From: Pedobacter cryoconitis
GTDB taxonomy: Bacteria > Bacteroidota > Bacteroidia > Sphingobacteriales > Sphingobacteriaceae
Direction: 5' to 3'
Assembly (NCBI RefSeq): GCF_014200605.1
Contig: NZ_JACHCE010000001.1
Coordinates: 1,054,001 to 1,118,000, forward strand
Length of the DNA stretch: 64,000 nucleotides
Each line of letters opens with the position of its first letter. The stretch's first letter is position 1. The position numbers and the translations under genes were made by a program. Shown here piece by piece: positions 60,901-64,000 of the stretch. The notes below the pieces were generated by a model. The model made no database searches and was not told the origin of the DNA. It was given only the letters and a program-made list of their open reading frames with translations.

Positions 60901-62985
60901 CTTCCGGAATATATGGTACCTTCTTATTTTGTATTTCTGCAGGCTTTACCCCTGACAGCAGGTGGTAAGATAGATAAGAAGCTGCTGCCTGCTCCCGATG
61001 TCCTTTCCGGAGCTGATTATGTAGCTCCTTCAAATGAAGTTGAGCATGCTCTGGTTGATATCTGGTCAGAAATCCTGAGGCTTCCGCCAGAGGCAATCAG
61101 TATTACAAAAAGCTTTTTTGAACTTGGGGGACATTCGTTAAGGGCAATGATCCTGATGAATGCCATCTCCAAAAAAATGAAGATATCAATTTCTCTGCGG
61201 GATATATTTGTTTACCAGGATATTCGCCGGTTGAGCGCATTTATCCTCCGGCAGGAAGAACAGGTATATCTGCAAATTCCGAAAGCGGATAAACAGACTT
61301 ATTATAAACTTTCTTCTGCACAGCAGCGGTTGTATTTTATATACGAATTTGACCGGTCTGCTTTGCATTACAATATGGCCAGAATGATCAGGTTAACAGG
61401 TGTGCTGAACCGTGATTTACTGGAAACTGCATTTAGGAAACTAATTGTGCGGCATGAGATTCTGCGGACATCTTTTCTTCTGATTGATGGGGAACCTTTT
61501 CAGCGTGTGGAGGATGATTTTGAATTTGAGATTAGTCATTATCAGTTGAAACATGGAGAAGAAAAGAAGATCACTGATGAATTTGTCCGTCCGTTTGTGC
61601 TTGGAAAAGGTCCTTTGCTACGTGTTGGACTGATAGATTTTGGCGATAATGAGTACTTGTTACTGGTAGATATGCACCATATTATTATGGATGGCGTTTC
61701 TCAAAGCATCCTGATCCGTGACTTTATGTCGTTTTATCAGGGAAATTCTTTACCTGAACTGAATTTGCAGTACCGTGATTATGCAGAGTGGCAGCAAAGT
61801 GATACCCGGCAGGAACGGCTGAAAATCCAGGAGTCTTTCTGGCTCAGAGTTTATGAAGAATATCCAGAAGCTTTGCACCTGCCGCTATATCAGCCCCGTT
61901 CATTGTCAAGGGAACCGGAAGGCGGACAGGTTAGCTTTGGACTTAGTGAAAAGCAAACGCTGCAGTTAAGGTCTCTTGCTGAAAAAACTGGTGGAACCAT
62001 GTTTATGGTCTTACTGGCGATATACAATGTAATGTTAAGCCGTCTGGATAACCAGGAGGACGTTGTGGTGGGTGTTCCTACTGCTGGCAGATCACATGCG
62101 GATGTGGAAGATATGCTGGGGATGTTTGTAAATACCCTTGCTTTACGAAATTATCCGACCCGAAATCTCCGTTTTTCTGAATTTTTAACGGATTTAAGAG
62201 ACCGGACGTTACAGTATTTTGATAATCAGGATTATCAGTATGAAGATTTGATTTTCAAACTAAAGGTGAAGCGAAGTCTGGAAAGGAACCCGTTGTTTGA
62301 TGTCATGTTTGTCTTTGAAAATACGGAAGAGTCACTACTGGAGCTTCCCGGACTTAAACTGGAAGCCTATAACAATGAAGGGATGGTTTCTAAATTTGAT
62401 CTGACGCTGACGGCAAGTAAAAATGGAGAGGGTTTACAGCTGAACCTGGAATATGCAAAGGATATTTTTACCGAAGAGACGATTACGCAGATGGCGGAAG
62501 CCTATCAACGTATTGTAGCGGCGGTTATAGCAAATGCAGAGGTCGTGTTAGCAGATATTGATATCCTCTCTGATAAGCAAACAGCTATTAATCTGTTTGA
62601 AGAGCAAACCAGTAAAAATCCAGATCAGGTAGTGGTAGTTCATGATGGAAAAAGCCTGACTTATCAGGAATTGAGTGAAAAATCTGATCAGGTTGCTGAC
62701 TATTTGAAACAGCAAGGAATAGCTGCTGGTGATGTTGTGGGTATAAGTATGAAGAATTCTTCTGCGCTGTTTATAGGTATTATGGGTGTGCTGAAATCGG
62801 GGGCTGCATATACACCAGTTGATCCGGACTATCCGGTGGAACAAATTAATCAGCTGATCAATGTCTCAAAACTAAAATTCCTGGTTGTTGATCCTGATTT
62901 TAAAGAACAGCCAGGTCTATTGGAAACAGATTATCTGGTACTAGATGATAATTTGAGTGTATTGAGCGCAATTTCAATTGAATAA
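57979..62985 (+). CDS. NRPS: TubC-type docking-C-A-T-C-truncated A
   Basis: A 1668-residue protein. The first 55 residues (starting MKELIDKLILHNIDISVVGE) match a TubC_N-type docking domain. A C domain follows with HHIVMDG at His195. The A domain (YTSGTTGVPKG, NLYGPTEGS) has code DSWDIGLIG(K), unassigned. The T domain has Ser1053 (LGGHSLRA) and a second C domain has HHIIMDG at His1233. The last roughly 130 residues are only the start of an A domain (A1/A2-like LTYQELSEKSDQ and LKSGAAYTPVDPDYP). They stop before the A3 phosphate-binding loop. No T, TE or reductase domain follows. Release must come from another enzyme or the terminal C domain. Confidence 0.9.
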   Translation: MKELIDKLILHNIDISVVGENLELKIPQEGEYNAVLQEIRDNKAALISFLKDSYKQQKGLSVPVSPQKEYYQLSSMQRRFYFLYELDKTTLSYNMPELIRVTGVLDHALLESAFRKLIMRHEILRTSFVLVNGEPFQRVEDDFEFQINQYQVKPGEQASVTDEFVRPFDLSKGPLLRMGLIDFGNNEYLLLIDMHHIVMDGVSQGILIRDFMSLYYGESLPELDLQYRDYAEWQQSDARQERLKAQESFWLKVYEELPETLNLPLDQPRPLARNHEGGRVNFEIGEEETLRLRALAEKAGGTMFMVLLAIYNVLLSRLGNQEDIVVGIPTAGRPHADVEDMLGMFVNTLALRNYPHGNLRFSEFLTEVRDQTLQYFDNQDYQYEDLIDQLKVERSLERNPLFDVMFAYENVEEMLLELPGLKLEGYSREELISKFDLTLTASESGNGLQLNFEYAKDIFNEDTINRIAGYYQRIVSAVTANAEVLLKNIAILSAEERQHLLIDFNGEEVIYPKDKTIIDLFEEQVIKNPGYIAAIYKEEEISYGELAGKVNGLLNTLRLNGIQKGDRIAIVIDHSPELLTALLAVMKGGCTFVPIDVKWPLDRQELCIKTVDARLVLCHKNNQPFKAENLLAIAYQDIESIVHIEKTPIDFEDSIYIIYTSGTTGVPKGVEIPYKGIMNRLFWMNDFFGAATALSVIQTTRYVYDSAVWQFFWPLINGGKTIILPEDFEMTSDNFCQLIEQHQVSMADFMPSIFNALFDYSSEQEDVANSKLNSLKYIIQGGEELSDKVTKRFIKHYSFIKLINLYGPTEGSIGCIYYLIKDKMVGKIPIGKPISNMYAWILDTHGNLLPVGAPGELYISGEGIAKGYVNSPEQTAERFIPNPFGSGNMYKTGDRVRRLKDGNIGFIGRVDNQVKIRGFRIELGEVEHQLSLHPDLSDVAVDCRERSGDKFLVAYYVSAKAISTNELRDFLLIKLPEYMVPSYFVFLQALPLTAGGKIDKKLLPAPDVLSGADYVAPSNEVEHALVDIWSEILRLPPEAISITKSFFELGGHSLRAMILMNAISKKMKISISLRDIFVYQDIRRLSAFILRQEEQVYLQIPKADKQTYYKLSSAQQRLYFIYEFDRSALHYNMARMIRLTGVLNRDLLETAFRKLIVRHEILRTSFLLIDGEPFQRVEDDFEFEISHYQLKHGEEKKITDEFVRPFVLGKGPLLRVGLIDFGDNEYLLLVDMHHIIMDGVSQSILIRDFMSFYQGNSLPELNLQYRDYAEWQQSDTRQERLKIQESFWLRVYEEYPEALHLPLYQPRSLSREPEGGQVSFGLSEKQTLQLRSLAEKTGGTMFMVLLAIYNVMLSRLDNQEDVVVGVPTAGRSHADVEDMLGMFVNTLALRNYPTRNLRFSEFLTDLRDRTLQYFDNQDYQYEDLIFKLKVKRSLERNPLFDVMFVFENTEESLLELPGLKLEAYNNEGMVSKFDLTLTASKNGEGLQLNLEYAKDIFTEETITQMAEAYQRIVAAVIANAEVVLADIDILSDKQTAINLFEEQTSKNPDQVVVVHDGKSLTYQELSEKSDQVADYLKQQGIAAGDVVGISMKNSSALFIGIMGVLKSGAAYTPVDPDYPVEQINQLINVSKLKFLVVDPDFKEQPGLLETDYLVLDDNLSVLSAISIE
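58378..58413 (+). repeat. Copy 1 of a 36-bp exact repeat in the C domains of the 57979 NRPS
   Basis: This 36-bp stretch in the first C domain recurs exactly at 61492-61527 in the second C domain. The flanking DNA differs at many synonymous sites. Confidence 0.85.
59048..59078 (+). repeat. Copy 1 of a 31-bp exact repeat in the C domains of the 57979 NRPS
   Basis: This 31-bp stretch recurs exactly at 62162-62192 in the second C domain. It encodes part of the NLRFSEFLT segment. Confidence 0.85.
61492..61527 (+). repeat. Copy 2 of the 36-bp exact repeat
   Basis: Identical to 58378-58413. It encodes a stretch that includes FQRVEDDFEF in the second C domain. Confidence 0.85.
62162..62192 (+). repeat. 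Copy 2 of the 31-bp exact repeat
   Basis: Identical to 59048-59078, in the second C domain of the same gene. Confidence 0.85.
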
Positions 62986-62990
62986 CGGTT

Positions 62991-63020
62991 AAGAATCAAA
63001 ATTTTTCCGGATTCTTTTCC
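62991..63020 (+). terminator. Weak hairpin after the last NRPS gene
   Basis: AAGAATC (62991-62997) pairs with GATTCTT (63010-63016) around a 12-nt loop, followed by a short T-rich tract. The stem is short and AT-rich, so it may only attenuate transcription between the NRPS and the serine hydrolase gene. Confidence 0.4.
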
Positions 63021-63079
63021 TTATAAATGATCATTTTAACTTATCTATCAACTTTCCTGTTGGTATAACATCTTATACA

Positions 63080-64000
63080 ATGAATTTTTTCAACAAGTAT
63101 AGTTTGATATTGTCTGTACTATTTTGTCTTGTTTCTTTTGAGTCTTTTCCACTAGAAAAAAAAGAAAATCCTTTAACTGATTATCTGGATCAGGAAATAG
63201 AGAAAAAGATGGCCCTTGGACATATCCCAGGGCTAAGCGTCGTCATTATTCAGGGGGATTCTCAACTGATTAAACACTATGGGTATTCAAATCTAAAGGA
63301 TAAAATACCAGTTACCTCTAATACTTTGTTCCAATTGGGATCATGCAGTAAGGCATTTACTGCATTGGCTGTGATGAAGCTGGTAGAAGATGGTTCAATA
63401 AACCTGGATAATGAAGTTAAAGTTTATCTGCCCTGGCTTAATTTTAAATACAAAGGCCGGCCAGTTAAAGTTACACTGAGAAATCTGTTACACCATACGA
63501 GTGGAATACCCTGGAGCAGTATTGCTAAAATACCTCAGTCCGACGAAAGTAGTTCCCTGGTGAAAACCGTAAAAACGCTTACTGGTCAGGGATTATCCAA
63601 TATGCCTGGTGAGAAATTTGAATATGCGACGATCAATTATGATGTGCTTGCACTGGTGATACAGGTAGTTACCCATACTGCATTTGAAGATTATTTACAA
63701 AAGAATATCCTCCAGGCTTTAGACCTGAATTCGACAACAATAGGGGCACCACTGGATGAACGCAACATGTCTGCGGGTTATAAAATAAGCTTTTTTGAAG
63801 CCAGAGAATATAAAGCACCGGTTTTTAAAGGAAATAATGCGGCTGGATATGTAATCTCAGATATAGCTGATGTAAGTAAGTGGCTGAAGTTTCAGTTAGG
63901 GATGGTTAATTCTGATTTGTATAAACTGGCTGCGGTTACTCAGGTAGGGGATGAAACTGTACCCGTGAGTAATCAAGCTGCTTATGCCATGGGTTGGGAG
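63080..64000 (+). CDS. Exported serine hydrolase, beta-lactamase/PBP fold, ClbP/ZmaM-like candidate (partial, C-terminus beyond right edge)
   Basis: A 307-codon open frame from the ATG at 63080 to the window end. The N-terminus (MNFFNKYSLILSVLFCLVSF) is a signal sequence, so the enzyme acts outside the cytoplasm. The class C beta-lactamase-like fold is clear: SxxK at Ser88-Lys91 (LGSCSKAFTALAV), LLHHTSGIPW, PGEKFEYATINYDVLALVI with Tyr182, and the NAAGYVISDIADVSKWL helix region. The usual YxN asparagine two residues after the tyrosine is Thr184. Members include esterases, D-aminopeptidases and the D-Asn prodrug peptidases ClbP, XcnG and ZmaM. The gene is 94 bp past an NRPS operon that should make an N-acyl-D-Asn cap. 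Three C-terminal membrane helices would be expected for the ClbP class but fall outside the window. An unrelated esterase is possible. Confidence 0.85.
   Translation, partial: MNFFNKYSLILSVLFCLVSFESFPLEKKENPLTDYLDQEIEKKMALGHIPGLSVVIIQGDSQLIKHYGYSNLKDKIPVTSNTLFQLGSCSKAFTALAVMKLVEDGSINLDNEVKVYLPWLNFKYKGRPVKVTLRNLLHHTSGIPWSSIAKIPQSDESSSLVKTVKTLTGQGLSNMPGEKFEYATINYDVLALVIQVVTHTAFEDYLQKNILQALDLNSTTIGAPLDERNMSAGYKISFFEAREYKAPVFKGNNAAGYVISDIADVSKWLKFQLGMVNSDLYKLAAVTQVGDETVPVSNQAAYAMGWE

Noticed and set aside
62986..63079. A frameshift hiding the rest of the last A domain
   Set aside because: No A3 loop or other A-domain motif is seen in any frame of the next 94 bp, and an unrelated gene with a signal peptide starts at 63080.
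25406..64000. Lipopeptide siderophore as the main interpretation
   Set aside because: Dab supply, a receptor and a JmjC hydroxylase fit, but no hydroxamate or catechol genes are seen. The N-acyl-D-Asn module with an adjacent exported serine hydrolase fits a prodrug better. It is kept as an alternative.
63080..64000. The serine hydrolase as a standalone PBP-type thioesterase (SurE-like) that offloads the peptide
   Set aside because: It has a signal sequence, so it should not meet the cytoplasmic assembly line. SurE-type enzymes are cytoplasmic.

Overview
The window looks like the chromosome of a Bacteroidota bacterium, most likely a Sphingobacteriaceae/Pedobacter-type organism. Evidence: an AT-rich composition, a SusC/SusD pair, a DUF6266-type protein, LytTR/LytS signalling, several Crp/Fnr and AraC regulators, and starts without strong Shine-Dalgarno sequences. 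No rRNA, tRNA, CRISPR array or insertion sequence was seen.

Region 1 (1-10608) holds ordinary accessory genes: a thioredoxin-fold TlpA-like protein (cut by the left edge) and a DsbD-like electron transporter, two Crp/Fnr regulators, an aldo/keto reductase, an alpha/beta hydrolase, an NAD-dependent epimerase with an AraC regulator, a class I/II aminotransferase, a small hexameric tyrosine-coordinated heme protein (HTHP) and a DUF6266-like protein. Region 2 (10609-20348) holds a SusC/SusD pair, a PepSY membrane protein, a LytTR response regulator with its LytS-type kinase, an AraC regulator and an SDR. The SusCD-PepSY arrangement suggests uptake and reduction of a metal chelate.

Region 3 (20764-62985) is one uninterrupted co-directional gene set of about 42 kb with very short gaps, encoding a hybrid NRPS/PKS assembly line. 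Its head carries a diaminobutyrate-type aminotransferase, an outer-membrane receptor and a JmjC/cupin hydroxylase. The line is: FAAL-ACP-C-A(Asn)-T-E; C-A(Ile)-T-C-A(Phe-like)-T; KS-AT-KR-ACP-C-A(Lys-like)-T; KS-AT-ACP-C; asparagine synthetase; A-T-C; half-C-A-T; docking-C-A-T-C-truncated A. Adenylation specificities are hand-read nine-residue codes and are predictions only. A separate exported serine hydrolase of the beta-lactamase/PBP fold follows at 63080 and runs off the right edge.

The most interesting reading is a prodrug system. The first module should build an N-acyl-D-Asn cap, an asparagine synthetase is encoded inside the operon, and a periplasmic serine hydrolase of the ClbP/XcnG/ZmaM structural class lies next to the assembly line. 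This matches the N-acyl-D-Asn self-protection logic of colibactin, xenocoumacin and zwittermicin. Other oddities are the missing thioesterase, the truncated terminal A domain, the orphan half C domain, the split module around asnB, and patches of long DNA identity between C domains. A lipopeptide siderophore is the main alternative. The cluster probably continues past the right edge: no PPTase, exporter or thioesterase is visible.
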